57,220 nucleotides of DNA from an uncultured Anaerolineae bacterium (GTDB lineage: Bacteria; Chloroflexota; Anaerolineae; Anaerolineales; Villigracilaceae). The translations under genes were made by a program, and so were the position numbers. Below the pieces are notes generated by a model. The model was not told where the DNA came from. It was given only the letters and a program-made list of their open reading frames with translations, and did no database searches. Positions 1 through 8,613 of the stretch are shown one piece after another. The DNA is taken from assembly GCA_903838415.1 (NCBI GenBank), contig CAILYI010000170.1, positions 1 to 57,220 on the forward strand, given 5' to 3'. The number at the start of each line of letters is the position of its first letter. Within the stretch, counting starts at the first letter, position 1.

Positions 1-1149
1 GGTTTGAGTGATCCAGCCATACGCAGAGCCTGGGTCGCCTTTCGTAAAGGGATGTGGCAAATGCCCGCGATGTTGGTTTTATGGCGTGAGTATGTTAAGG
101 CGCAACCCAGTTGGCAGGAGCATCGTTACGAAGGTTATTTGCCCGTAACAATCGATGTGACGGCCTTTTGGCGACCTGCGTTGAAGAATTGTCCTGGCAA
201 ACATTATCACCCAGCTGCTGGACGCGCTCTGCCCGCGGTCATTTTTGGAATTACAGGCGACGTTGGTGAAATCAACGGGCAACGACTGGCCCTGCCTCGC
301 GCCTTCGAACGAGTGCATCCCAAAGACCATAGCGAGAAACGCTTGTGGAAAGAGATGCTTAAAAACATGAAAAAGGATCTCAAGGCTGATGAAATAGCGG
401 TAATTGACGCTGGGATGCACATCAGCGATCTACAAGCAGCCGGTATTGATCGATATGTCCTTCGCCTGGCAACCAACTTTACTGCACGACGAAATTATCT
501 GCCCGCGTACAACAACCTGGGGCGCAAGCCAACATACGGTTTATCGGTACGCCCATTGCCGCGCAAACATAAGGGCAAGACCATCGAAGCCACCGTAGTG
601 GACGAAACGTATACCTTTGTCGAGAATGGGCACGAGATCCGTGTCGAAATTTGGCGCAAACTAATTTTGAATAAAGTCGTACCCAACGAGGACAACAAGA
701 CCTTTGATGTGTATGCCATTTATGATCCAGATTTTGATCAGCCCTGGCTATTGGCCACCCCGGTTGCACTCAAGCCAGAGAGTGTACGCGCTATCTACAA
801 AGATCGTTGGCCTGTGGAACAGATACCGTTGAGTGCCAAGCAGATGGTTGGAGCACATCGCCAGTTCGTCCACAACGAAGAAAGTGTTCAGCGATTGCCT
901 GAGTTGGCGCTCCTGGTGGGCTCAGTTTTGAGCTTTCTTGCGGCATCATTCCCGGCTATGCCAACGGGCTTTTGGGATCGCGAGCCCAAAAGAACCCCTG
1001 GTCGGTTGCGGCGGCAGTTGGCAGGCAAGGCATTTCCGAAAGATGCCCAAATTTCAGGGCAACTTCGAGAAAAGAAGTCAGTAACGGGCCATTTGCCCAA
1101 AGGAAACCTGGCGCGAAGCCAAAAAACGGCTCAACCTGCGGCAACATAA
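1..1149 (+). CDS. IS4-family-like DDE transposase, 5' end cut by window
   Basis: The reading frame is open from the left edge, so the true start is probably outside the window; a TTG at 4 is the first possible start inside it. The protein carries the signature of IS4-group DDE transposases. A catalytic Asp sits in VTIDV (about residue 51, counted from the TTG) and a second in AVIDAG (about 135). After a long insertion comes the YREK signature, Y265-x2-R268-x3-E272-x6-K279, with spacing matching that motif. The C-terminal tail is basic, ending near a run of Arg, Lys and Gln. No terminal inverted repeat or target duplication could be identified after the stop. It is unrelated to its neighbours and marks the left edge as a mobile-element junction. 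Family assignment is confident; whether the element is intact cannot be told. Confidence 0.8.
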   Translation, partial: GLSDPAIRRAWVAFRKGMWQMPAMLVLWREYVKAQPSWQEHRYEGYLPVTIDVTAFWRPALKNCPGKHYHPAAGRALPAVIFGITGDVGEINGQRLALPRAFERVHPKDHSEKRLWKEMLKNMKKDLKADEIAVIDAGMHISDLQAAGIDRYVLRLATNFTARRNYLPAYNNLGRKPTYGLSVRPLPRKHKGKTIEATVVDETYTFVENGHEIRVEIWRKLILNKVVPNEDNKTFDVYAIYDPDFDQPWLLATPVALKPESVRAIYKDRWPVEQIPLSAKQMVGAHRQFVHNEESVQRLPELALLVGSVLSFLAASFPAMPTGFWDREPKRTPGRLRRQLAGKAFPKDAQISGQLREKKSVTGHLPKGNLARSQKTAQPAAT

Positions 1150-1285
1150 GCTTTTTGGCGCAAAAGATGGTTAATTTTATAAGATTCAAACCCGTCCGCA
1201 ACACATTTTGCCGGATTGGTCTATCACCTGTTAGCGGAAAGTAAAGTTGAATCAATTCTACAAATACCGGGGTGGAAACCGGATA

Positions 1286-1294
1286 TGTTAGAAT
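1286..1294 (+). promoter_or_regulatory. Extended -10 promoter, possibly leaderless
   Basis: TG-T-TAGAAT matches an extended -10 element. It ends 7 bases before the ATG at 1302, so a normal start point would fall on or next to the start codon. No ribosome binding site is visible before that ATG and no good -35 is seen. Confidence 0.4.
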
Positions 1295-1301
1295 CACCAG
1301 C

Positions 1302-2501
1302 ATGAAACACATTTTCTGGCTCCTGCTGACTTTTACACTGGTTGCCTGCCAGCCGGAATCTGCCAACACCAATGTTCTGCTTCTGGATGGAGATCAAAGT
1401 ATCAGCCTGCAAGCGGATTCGTTGACCCCGGCGGCCATCCTGGCTCAGGCCGGGTTGATGCTCGACCCGGCAGATGTCATCCTGTTTCATGGAGCGATTC
1501 TCCCCGAAGATTTTTCGCTGCCGCCCGGTGCGACGTATATTCTCCAAATCCGCAGGGCACACACGCTGACTCTGGTCACGCCCGATGGACAGACCACGCT
1601 TCACAGCGCGGCGGCCAGCCTGGGCCAGGCGTTGGCGCAGACCGGCTTACAGCTGTACGCCGCGGATTATATCGAGCCGCCGCTGGAGACGCCGCTCAAT
1701 ACCGATTTGACGGTCACATACCGCCCGGCGCAGGACCTGATCGTCAGTGTGGATGGGCAAACAGTTTCGATGAAATCCTCCGCGCAGACAGTTGGGCAGG
1801 CATTGGCCCAGGGCGGGATTGCGCTGCTCGGACTGGACAAAAGCCTTCCGGTTGAGTCTGATCCGCTCCCCGCTAACGGGCAGATAAAAATTTACCGCGT
1901 CAGTGAAACCGTCACACTGGAACAAAAATCCATTCCTTTTTCCAAAAAATATGAATATTCCGCCGAGCTGGCGGTGGGTACACAAAAAATCCTTCAGCCG
2001 GGCGAAGTGGGATTTTCTGTCAGCCGCGTGCGCGTGCGCTACGAGGATGGTCAGGAAGTGTCGCGGACGACCGAGGCCGAAACGGTGCTGCGCGCACCGC
2101 AAGACAGCCTAGTCAGCCTGGGCACACAGGTGACGGTGCAAACGCTGGCAGTGCCCGGCGGACAGATCCAGTACTGGCGCGCGGTGCAGATGTACGCCAC
2201 TTCTTACTCGCCGTGCCGTTCTGGAATATCGAAGTGCTCGTACGGCACAGCCAGCGGCATCCCGGTCAAACAGGGCGTAGTGGCGATGACACGCGCGCTG
2301 TTTGGTCAGCTCGTGGGCACGCAAGTCTACGTGCCCGGTTATGGCGTGGGCGTGATCGGTGATGTGGGCGGCGGCTTCCCAGATGGCCGCCTGTGGATCG
2401 ATCTGGGCTACAGCGACGAGGACTGGCAGAACTGGGGCGGCATGGTGACGGTTTATTTTTTGGCACCCGCCCCGGCCAGCATTCCGGCAGCTCTGCAATA
2501 G
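1302..2501 (+). CDS. YabE-like lipoprotein with DUF348, G5 and 3D domains
   Basis: Predicted exported cell-wall protein of 399 residues. I chose the ATG at 1302 because it opens a lipoprotein signal (MKHIFWLLLTFTLVAC, lipobox Cys at residue 16); an upstream GTG at 1272 would spoil it. Repeated ubiquitin-like DUF348 segments fill about residues 20-210 (QADSLTPAAILAQAGL, then two similar units). A G5 domain follows, about 210-290, and a C-terminal 3D domain, about 300-390, has the family Asp pattern in GVIGDVGGGF and LWIDLGYSD and begins with MYATSYSPC. In Rpf/YabE proteins the 3D domain resembles MltA-type lytic transglycosylases, so a role in peptidoglycan turnover is likely but inferred. It leads a + strand group with the LCP protein and rsmA, an order similar to yabE-rsmA neighbourhoods in Firmicutes. 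Confidence 0.85.
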   Translation: MKHIFWLLLTFTLVACQPESANTNVLLLDGDQSISLQADSLTPAAILAQAGLMLDPADVILFHGAILPEDFSLPPGATYILQIRRAHTLTLVTPDGQTTLHSAAASLGQALAQTGLQLYAADYIEPPLETPLNTDLTVTYRPAQDLIVSVDGQTVSMKSSAQTVGQALAQGGIALLGLDKSLPVESDPLPANGQIKIYRVSETVTLEQKSIPFSKKYEYSAELAVGTQKILQPGEVGFSVSRVRVRYEDGQEVSRTTEAETVLRAPQDSLVSLGTQVTVQTLAVPGGQIQYWRAVQMYATSYSPCRSGISKCSYGTASGIPVKQGVVAMTRALFGQLVGTQVYVPGYGVGVIGDVGGGFPDGRLWIDLGYSDEDWQNWGGMVTVYFLAPAPASIPAALQ

Positions 2502-2539
2502 CCATTCGCCGTCAAATTCGCGGATAAACCCAAAACCAG

Positions 2540-3694
2540 ATGTCACGCTTCGAGAAATTCAGTCTCGCCTTCCTGATCCTGATCGCCGCCATCCTGTGGG
2601 CGGCTGTGGACTGGAACTTTTTTCGAGATGTCTGGCAGTCTCCGCTTGGCCCCAGCATGGCGCTGACCGATGTCGCACCGGCGCCGGAAGCCAGCCCGAC
2701 CGATCTTCTTAGCCCGATTGCGCCGGTTTTTTCCACTCTTCAAAACGCCAAACAAACCCCGCATGTGGAAAGCGCTCCGCTGTGCGGCGGGCCGCGCCTG
2801 ATGACCGTGCTGGCGATTGGCTCGGATACGCGCGCCTCGGGCTATCTGTACGGGCTGGCAGACGTCATCCGACTGGTGCGTGTCGACTTTGTCACCCCGC
2901 GCGTCACCGTGCTGGAATTTCCGCGCGATCTGTGGGTTGAAATCCCTGAAATCGCGGCCCATTACGGCATCACACACGGCAAGATCAACCAGGCATACCT
3001 TTACGGCAACCCCGGCATGGGATATTATCAAGGCCCCGGGCAAGGCCCCGGCCTGCTGGCGCGGACGCTCGACCTGAATTTTGGCACGCGCCCCGATCAC
3101 TACATTGCCGCCAACATGCAGACCTTCGTTCAGCTAATCAACGTCATCGGTGGCATTGATGTCTACCTGCCCTACTCCGTTGACGCGCGCAAAGCCGACC
3201 AGCCCAAGCGTGACGATCTGTATTTTGAGCCCGGCAAACACCATCTAAACGGCGAACAGGCGCTCATGCTGGCGCGCATCCGCGAACACAGCACCTTTGG
3301 GCGCGCCGACCAGCAAAATCGCGTGCTGTGCGCCGCGCGCGAGGCCTTGCTCAATCCGTACAATCTACCCAAACTGCCCGAAATTATCGACACCTTCGAT
3401 AAAGCCGTCCAGACAGATCTCAGCCCGCAGCAAATTAGTCAAATGGCCTGTCTCGCGCCGCAGTTGAAACCGGGCAACATCGCCTTCATCACCTTTCCAC
3501 GCGAGTTGCTCACCGAAGCGCGCACCTTTGACATCGGCGTCAACAAAGACGTCTACATCTTCAAGGCCGATTTCAACACCTTACGCCTCTACGTCAGCGC
3601 CTTCAACACCGGTATCTGGCCTGATCCCAACCCCACGGCAGCCCCTGCCGGAACACCCCGTCCGCCCGGAGAAGGCGGTTTTTCATGCCCATGA
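2540..3694 (+). CDS. LytR-CpsA-Psr (LCP) family envelope glycopolymer transferase
   Basis: 384-residue membrane-anchored LCP protein. An N-terminal hydrophobic helix (about residues 8-22, FSLAFLILIAAILWAAV) is followed by a short linker and the LCP domain, about 85-330. Family motifs include the AIGSDTR segment, FPRDLW, KINQAY, GGIDVYLP and LARIREHS; the Arg and Asp residues in these bind the polyprenyl-pyrophosphate donor in characterised members. The family transfers glycopolymers from the lipid carrier to the cell wall. The C-terminus is Pro/Thr-rich and ends in a Cys. It starts 38 bases after the 3D-domain gene and overlaps rsmA by 10 bases, so the three genes are probably co-transcribed. 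No clear ribosome binding site precedes the ATG. The actual polymer it handles is unknown. Confidence 0.88.
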   Translation: MSRFEKFSLAFLILIAAILWAAVDWNFFRDVWQSPLGPSMALTDVAPAPEASPTDLLSPIAPVFSTLQNAKQTPHVESAPLCGGPRLMTVLAIGSDTRASGYLYGLADVIRLVRVDFVTPRVTVLEFPRDLWVEIPEIAAHYGITHGKINQAYLYGNPGMGYYQGPGQGPGLLARTLDLNFGTRPDHYIAANMQTFVQLINVIGGIDVYLPYSVDARKADQPKRDDLYFEPGKHHLNGEQALMLARIREHSTFGRADQQNRVLCAAREALLNPYNLPKLPEIIDTFDKAVQTDLSPQQISQMACLAPQLKPGNIAFITFPRELLTEARTFDIGVNKDVYIFKADFNTLRLYVSAFNTGIWPDPNPTAAPAGTPRPPGEGGFSCP

Positions 3695-4530
3695 ACCTTG
3701 AACCCCTCAACACAACCGCGCTTTTGCGCGAACACGGCCTGCGCGCCGATAAAAGCCTCGGCCAAAACTTCCTGAGCGACCGCGCCTCACTGGAAAAAAT
3801 TGTGCATGCCGCCCAGATTCAGCCGGATGACGTGGTGCTGGAAATTGGCCCCGGTTTGGGAAGTCTGACGCGCTACCTGGCGCTTTCCGCCAAAACGGTG
3901 ACAACCGTCGAACTGGACCGGGACCTGATTCCCGTTTTACAGGCCGTGCTCGCCCCGTATCCTAACACCCGCATCATCGAGGGCGATATTCTCAAAGTCT
4001 CCCCGGCGCAGTTGATGGATTCCGCCGACTACCTGGTCGTCGCCAATGTGCCTTATTACATTACCTCGGCCATTTTCCGCCACCTGCTCGAAACCTCGCC
4101 CCGTCCGCGCCGGATTGTACTGACCATTCAAAAGGAAGTCGCTGAGCGCATCTGTGCTGAGCCAGGCGAAATGAGCCTGCTGGCATTAAGCGTGCAAGTG
4201 TACGGTCAACCAAAAATAACGGATATTTTGCCAGCTGAAGCCTTTTTCCCCGCCCCCAAAGTTGATTCCGCCATCCTGCGCGTGGACATGTACCCCGAAT
4301 CAATCATCCCCGCCCCGCTGCTCAATACATTTTTCCTGATGGCAAAAGCGGGTTTCAGCCAAAAAAGAAAAACCCTACGGAATTCCATCTCCGCAGGGCT
4401 AAGAATGTCACCTTCTGATACCGGTCAACTGCTGGAAAGCGCCGGCATTGATCCCATGCGCCGCGCCGAGACCTTAAGCCTGGCCGAGTGGCAGACTCTG
4501 GCGGCGCAATACGAAATGCGCAACCGCTGA
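3685..4530 (+). CDS. rsmA: 16S rRNA dimethyladenosine transferase
   Basis: RsmA (KsgA) uses S-adenosylmethionine to dimethylate two adjacent adenosines in the 3'-terminal hairpin of 16S rRNA during small-subunit maturation. The 281-residue length is normal. The family opening DKSLGQNFL lies near residue 23, the SAM-binding motif I VLEIGPGLGSL near 50, an acidic VELDRD downstream, and the catalytic motif IV as NVPYYITS instead of the usual NLPY. The C-terminal helical domain includes QKRKTLRNS. The start lies inside the end of the LCP gene (10-base overlap), and the codon before the chosen AUG region is coupled to that stop. Convergent with the glycosyltransferase gene, only 5 bases apart, with no obvious terminator between them. 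Confidence 0.95.
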   Translation: MPMNLEPLNTTALLREHGLRADKSLGQNFLSDRASLEKIVHAAQIQPDDVVLEIGPGLGSLTRYLALSAKTVTTVELDRDLIPVLQAVLAPYPNTRIIEGDILKVSPAQLMDSADYLVVANVPYYITSAIFRHLLETSPRPRRIVLTIQKEVAERICAEPGEMSLLALSVQVYGQPKITDILPAEAFFPAPKVDSAILRVDMYPESIIPAPLLNTFFLMAKAGFSQKRKTLRNSISAGLRMSPSDTGQLLESAGIDPMRRAETLSLAEWQTLAAQYEMRNR

Positions 4531-4535
4531 CGCAC

Positions 4536-5294
4536 TTACGCCGCTTGCCGTCGCGCCGCTACCCCGTTTTTCCGTAAATCCCTGAAATGCCACTTCACCT
4601 GCCAGACGCGCAGGGCTGCTTCCAGTTGGATTTTTAGCGACATCTTGGATTTTCCCCAGCGCCGATCGGCAAAATAAATCGGCACCTGAGCAAATTGGTA
4701 TCCCAGCGAATAAGCCATATAGGCCATCTCAACCAGAAAAATATACCCGTTCGACTGGATGCGTTCTAGCGGCATGCCCAAAATGGTCTCGCGCCGCCAC
4801 ATGCGGAAACCGGTGGTGATGTCACGCAAGGGCAGGCCCAAAATCGTCCGTGCATAAGTGTTTCCAAAGGCTGAAAGAGCTTTACGCCACAGCGGCCACT
4901 GCTCATCCACGCTGCCCCCGGGAACATAACGCGAACCCAGGGCGACATCCGCGCTTTCCAGGGCTGCCGCCATCTCAACCAGTTTTTTGGGATCATGCGA
5001 AAAATCCGCGTCCATCTGACCGACAGCCTGCGCGCCATCAGCAATTGCCAGCTGAAAGCCTTCCAGATAGGCTGTCCGCAAACCCAATTTCCCGACGCGA
5101 TGATTAACGGAAATGCGCCCGGGGTGTATTTGGGCCAGTTCATCGGCAATTTTTCCAGTCCCATCGGGGCTGTTGTCATCCACCACCAGCAGTTTCAAAT
5201 CTGGCAAGGGAAGCGAAAAAATAGCGGAGACCAATTTGGGCAGGTTCTCCGCTTCGTTGTATGTAGGGATAATCACCGTTATTTTCAATTTCAT
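4536..5294 (-). CDS. Polyprenol-phosphate mannosyltransferase-like GT2 glycosyltransferase
   Basis: 252-residue single-domain GT-A glycosyltransferase of family 2, closest by motifs to dolichyl/polyprenyl-phosphate mannose synthase (Dpm1/Ppm1). Visible motifs are VIIPTYNEAENL at the N-terminus, VVDDNSPDGT, the metal-binding QMDADFSHDP, GSRYVPGG, and the acceptor-side ITTGFRMWRR. There is no C-terminal membrane domain, unlike the GtrB type. The predicted reaction is transfer of a hexose, probably mannose, from a nucleotide sugar to a polyprenyl phosphate at the inner face of the membrane; the sugar is inferred from family only. It ends 3 bases before nothing else on its strand and lies just downstream of the response regulator at 5298, which could make it the last gene of that operon. 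Confidence 0.85.
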   Translation of the reverse strand: MKLKITVIIPTYNEAENLPKLVSAIFSLPLPDLKLLVVDDNSPDGTGKIADELAQIHPGRISVNHRVGKLGLRTAYLEGFQLAIADGAQAVGQMDADFSHDPKKLVEMAAALESADVALGSRYVPGGSVDEQWPLWRKALSAFGNTYARTILGLPLRDITTGFRMWRRETILGMPLERIQSNGYIFLVEMAYMAYSLGYQFAQVPIYFADRRWGKSKMSLKIQLEAALRVWQVKWHFRDLRKNGVAARRQAA

Positions 5295-5297
5295 TTC

Positions 5298-6152
5298 CTA
5301 TTTTTGACGCTGGAAAAGTTCAGCTTTGATCTCATCTACCGCCACAAAGCTGCGTTCGCCAGAAACCAGGTGCGCAGATTGAATGACCAGGCGATTCGGC
5401 AAAGTCTGATTCTGGCTGAGATCCTTGATCGGATAGAATCCGTCCAGCGATTGCTCCAGGCGGGCATGGACCAGTTCATCCAGGATACCAGCTGTGCCGG
5501 GCTCTACCATCAGCACGAATTCAGTGGGAGAAAGATGACCCAGGAAATTCTCCAGCGTACCAGCTTCACGCATTGCATTTTGAATCATCAGGCTGACCGC
5601 CCGCATCACATCATCCGCCGCAACAAAACCATAATTTTCGCGAAAAGCATCCAGATTAAGCAGCGCAACCAACACCAGCGCCCAATTACTTTTATGCAGA
5701 CATTCAGCCAAGCGCTCGTTGACAATCTCCCCTTCCGGTAAACCGGTCACCGGATTGGTCAACGTATCCTGGCTGGCGCGGCGCAAAGCATTGCGAACCC
5801 GCAAACGTAATTCCTGAATATCAAAAGGTTTGGTGATGTAATCATCCGCGCCAAGTTCGAGGCCGCGCAAACGATCCGCGCGATCGCGCTTTTCGGTCAA
5901 AAAGATAATCGGGACAGTTTTGGTTTTTCGATCAGACCGCAAGCGACGGGCCACTTCGTAACCATCGATATCCGGCAGGCGAATATCGAGGATAACGAGA
6001 TCTGGCCGGGTTGTGGTAGCCGCTCGGACGCCATCTTCACCCCAATTAACGGTGATGACTTCATAGCCTTGCACCCGGAAATATGCGTTGAGCATATCCG
6101 CCACATCCAGGTCATCTTCAACGATAAGGATTTTTGATTTTGCTTCGCTCAC
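5298..6152 (-). CDS. Response regulator with degenerate GGDEF domain
   Basis: About 284 residues from the GTG at 6152, chosen because GAGG lies about 8 bases upstream and the receiver starts right after (SEAKSKILIVEDD). The receiver has its acidic pocket (EDD), phospho-acceptor Asp in LVILDIRLPD and the conserved Lys in YITKPFD. The second half aligns with a GGDEF fold (NPVTGLPEGEI at the start, LVALLNLDAFRENYG), but the signature position reads HLSPTEFVL, so the diguanylate cyclase active site is missing. It is therefore probably a protein-protein output or nucleotide-sensing module. It lies 26 bases downstream of the V4R gene and downstream of the roadblock gene, suggesting one signalling operon. 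No kinase partner is adjacent. Confidence 0.85.
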   Translation of the reverse strand: MSEAKSKILIVEDDLDVADMLNAYFRVQGYEVITVNWGEDGVRAATTTRPDLVILDIRLPDIDGYEVARRLRSDRKTKTVPIIFLTEKRDRADRLRGLELGADDYITKPFDIQELRLRVRNALRRASQDTLTNPVTGLPEGEIVNERLAECLHKSNWALVLVALLNLDAFRENYGFVAADDVMRAVSLMIQNAMREAGTLENFLGHLSPTEFVLMVEPGTAGILDELVHARLEQSLDGFYPIKDLSQNQTLPNRLVIQSAHLVSGERSFVAVDEIKAELFQRQK

Positions 6153-6178
6153 AGCGCGCCTCGCCTGCAGGGCTTTGA

Positions 6179-6814
6179 TTAGGCAATCGGTTCCTTCTGG
6201 ATGATAAACTCGCAAACTTCATCGCCCAAGCCAATACACTTCGACTCGTTTACGCGGAATTCGTTTCCACCCGAAACCCACTTCAGACCTTCCTGTAAAA
6301 GCCCGACTGCGATGAAACAAACTGGTTTATCAACACCGCTGCGGCCCCAGCAAACCGGGCACTTGTGAATGGTGTATACAAATTCGTTTTCGCGTTCTTC
6401 CACAGTGCTGTGCTGGTCGCTGACCTGGCTGAATATTTTCGCCATCGCCGGGACGCCAATTCGAAGCTTGGCTTGCAAGGGCAAAACCTTAAACGCCAAA
6501 TCACCCACACCGGCCAGCGCGCCAAAACTCTTAAGGCCATCGGCAAATGTCGCTCGCCCGGCCCGCAAAGCCAAACCACGTCCACCGCGCGGCCCATACA
6601 TTTCTTCCAGGGCAATATTTATAGATGAAACATCCGCGAAATCAAAGCTCTTTTCGAGGTTATCAGCCGGATAATTATCGACATATCCGTTCAACCCGGC
6701 GATGTTCAAAATGGCATTCAGGCCATTTTTCCCCATCACATATTCAAGAGATTTGATCATAATCATACCGAATTTACTCGGGTAATACAGTCCAGCTTTA
6801 GGAATCTGGCTCAT
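6179..6814 (-). CDS. V4R-domain (4-vinyl reductase-like) sensor protein
   Basis: 211 residues. The N-terminal part (SKFGMIMIKSLEYVMG, NIAGLNGYVD) looks like the helical half of heme-NO-binding/XylR_N-type ligand domains, and the C-terminal half is a V4R domain. The cysteines that mark V4R are present: a CPVC pair, VCFIAVGLLQEGL, and CIGLGDEVCEF near the end; in this fold they can bind a metal. V4R domains bind small hydrophobic ligands or act in protein interactions in aromatic-compound regulators and Bch/archaeal sensors. Flanked by a roadblock protein and a receiver protein in one orientation, so a signalling role is inferred. The ligand is unknown. Confidence 0.75.
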   Translation of the reverse strand: MSQIPKAGLYYPSKFGMIMIKSLEYVMGKNGLNAILNIAGLNGYVDNYPADNLEKSFDFADVSSINIALEEMYGPRGGRGLALRAGRATFADGLKSFGALAGVGDLAFKVLPLQAKLRIGVPAMAKIFSQVSDQHSTVEERENEFVYTIHKCPVCWGRSGVDKPVCFIAVGLLQEGLKWVSGGNEFRVNESKCIGLGDEVCEFIIQKEPIA

Positions 6815-6827
6815 GGCAGTCTCCGCT

Positions 6828-7199
6828 TTAGATGAGTTTTTCGAAATCTTCAGTGGCGCGGCGCATATCGAGAAAAATCAAACCCAGTTTCGCCTGCTCA
6901 CGGGCCAAAGCCGTCAAAACGGCTTCCTCGCCCACCGACATTAATACAACAAAGCCTTTTTCGCCTTTAATATACACCTGCTCCAACGAGCCGCGTCCCA
7001 ACTCGGAAGAAATCCGTTCGCCGAGTGAGAGCATAGCCGCGGACATGGCCGAAACGCGATCTTCTTCAACGCCCTGGGGCAGCGCAGATGCAATGCTCAA
7101 ACCGTCAACGCTGACAACCGCTGACGCTTCAATATCCGGGGACGAGGCCTGTAACTCGCGCAGGCGGTCTACCATTTGTTGAGTACGTGACTTGGACAA
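6828..7199 (-). CDS. Roadblock/LC7-domain protein
   Basis: 123 residues from a TTG start at 7199, chosen because a full AGGAGG lies 6 bases upstream; a longer frame from 7295 has no ribosome binding site. The protein matches the roadblock/LC7 (MglB-like) fold: LRELQASSPDIEASAVVS, a DGLSIASALP turn, a long amphipathic helix (SAMSAAMLSLGERIS) and a GFVVLMSVGEEAVLTALA strand. MglB members are GTPase-activating partners of the small GTPase MglA. No MglA-like gene is in the window, so the partner may be elsewhere or this protein may be a scaffold for the V4R and receiver proteins that follow 13 bases downstream. Confidence 0.82.
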   Translation of the reverse strand: MSKSRTQQMVDRLRELQASSPDIEASAVVSVDGLSIASALPQGVEEDRVSAMSAAMLSLGERISSELGRGSLEQVYIKGEKGFVVLMSVGEEAVLTALAREQAKLGLIFLDMRRATEDFEKLI

Positions 7200-7311
7200 A
7201 ACTACCCTCCTGATCAAGGATAAAAAACGATCACCCGCCGAAACCGTCAAATAACTGGAAAAGGTTTCAACGAAAGTGTTAGCCGAACACGTCAAGATGC
7301 ATAACTTTTTT

Positions 7312-7320
7312 ATTATAGCA
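7312..7320 (-). promoter_or_regulatory. Extended -10 promoter for the roadblock/V4R/RR operon
   Basis: On the minus strand TG-C-TATAAT is a perfect extended -10 element. The start point would be near 7305, giving a leader of about 105 bases before the TTG at 7199. It lies back to back with the promoter of the L,D-transpeptidase gene. Confidence 0.6.
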
Positions 7321-7362
7321 TGAGCCTACCCAGAATTTCCATTTTTTCACGCGTATGCAAGG

Positions 7363-7368
7363 TATAAT
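7363..7368 (+). promoter_or_regulatory. -10 box for the L,D-transpeptidase gene
   Basis: A perfect TATAAT lies 21 bases before the ATG at 7390. The -35 position holds only a T-rich CATTTT. Divergent from the minus-strand promoter at 7312. Confidence 0.5.
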
Positions 7369-7389
7369 TGCGCTCCTGACAAACTTGAA

Positions 7390-8568
7390 ATGAGTAACTT
7401 GATGAAACGATTCCTTTTTTTATTAACAATTCTCACGCTGATGCTTTCCATCTGCCCGATGCCTTTTTCTGTTGCCCGGGCAGCTGACATCCCCGAAAAC
7501 AACAGCGGGGCGGTATTGTGCCCGCCGGATGTCTACCTGCAAACGCCGGATGACTGCGCTCCGCTCGGCCCATCACAATATTTGACGGAAATGGCCAGCA
7601 TGGGCCTGGAACTGCCTTTGCGACCACTGCAATACTCACATCCCGATGTTACCTTGAGCAATTTGCCTTATCTCTACTACAAAGTTGACTCTACCGGAAC
7701 AGGTTTTTACAGCAGCCTGGATGGGGCTATCGCGCATGTGGGCGCCAGCCGCCTGCTTTCTCCAGGAAAAACTATGTATGTCGTCTACACTGGCGTCACC
7801 GACACCGGCAAAGGCGTCTATTTCCAGCTTCCCTCCGGCGAGTGGATGCCGGGGGACGGTTCGCGCGTTTCAGTGCCGTCCGTCTTTCCGGGCCTGGAAA
7901 TCCACGCTACGCCTCGCAATTCCTTTGGCTGGGTGATCCAACCTACCGGCGTCAGACATGACCCAAACTTCCTGCCTTTTAATCCTCCAATTCGCCAATT
8001 GCAGCTCCACGAAATTGTCCAGATTTATTATATGGAAAAAATCGAGGGCTATGATTGGTATTTAATCGGCCCGGATGAATGGGTGATGGGCCGCGACGTG
8101 GCCGCCGCCATTCCCAACACCACCCCACCCCCCGGCGTCACGGACAATCGTTGGATCGACGTAAATCTGGAAAAACAAACCCTGACGGTTTACGAAAACG
8201 GTCAATTGGTTTACGCCACCATCATTTCAACCGGCGTGGAAAAGTTTTGGACACGTCCGGGAGTTTTTCAAATTTACAAGAAAAAAGATCTCGAAACCAT
8301 GCAGGGTTCGTTCGAAGCCAATCGTTCAGATTTTTATTATCTCGAAAATGTTCCCTGGACGATGTATTTCGACAAGGCACGCGCCTTGCACGGCGCCTAC
8401 TGGCACACCAAGTTTGGATATAACGCGTCACATGGCTGTGTAAACCTGTCGCCAGGAGATGCGCACTGGCTGTTCAACTGGGCCAAGGAAGGTGATTGGG
8501 TCTATGTCCATGACCCATCCGGCAAAACCCCGACAGATCCCGCCATTTATGGCGAAGGTGGAGCATAG
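7390..8568 (+). CDS. L,D-transpeptidase (YkuD domain) with signal peptide
   Basis: 392-residue exported protein. The first 35 residues form a Sec signal peptide (MKRFLFLLTILTLML, cleavage probably after VARAA); the ATG at 7402 is an equally good start. The middle region (about 60-250) lacks a recognised catalytic motif and probably serves for wall binding; SH3-like folding is possible. The YkuD domain covers about 255-385: it opens IDVNLEKQTLTVYENG, and holds the His of ALHGAYWH and the catalytic SHGCVNLS with Cys in place. These enzymes form 3-3 cross-links in peptidoglycan or attach proteins to it, which implies a murein layer in this organism. It is monocistronic and ends in a bidirectional terminator. 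Confidence 0.9.
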   Translation: MSNLMKRFLFLLTILTLMLSICPMPFSVARAADIPENNSGAVLCPPDVYLQTPDDCAPLGPSQYLTEMASMGLELPLRPLQYSHPDVTLSNLPYLYYKVDSTGTGFYSSLDGAIAHVGASRLLSPGKTMYVVYTGVTDTGKGVYFQLPSGEWMPGDGSRVSVPSVFPGLEIHATPRNSFGWVIQPTGVRHDPNFLPFNPPIRQLQLHEIVQIYYMEKIEGYDWYLIGPDEWVMGRDVAAAIPNTTPPPGVTDNRWIDVNLEKQTLTVYENGQLVYATIISTGVEKFWTRPGVFQIYKKKDLETMQGSFEANRSDFYYLENVPWTMYFDKARALHGAYWHTKFGYNASHGCVNLSPGDAHWLFNWAKEGDWVYVHDPSGKTPTDPAIYGEGGA

Positions 8569-8575
8569 CAATCAA

Positions 8576-8606
8576 CAGGCCGCTGAAAATTCAGCGGCCT
8601 GTTTTT
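8576..8606. terminator. Bidirectional rho-independent terminator
   Basis: Perfect inverted repeat CAGGCCGCTGAA / TTCAGCGGCCTG with a T run on the plus strand (8602-8606). It lies between the convergent L,D-transpeptidase and DNRLRE genes. Confidence 0.85.
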
Positions 8607-8613
8607 GTGTGCG

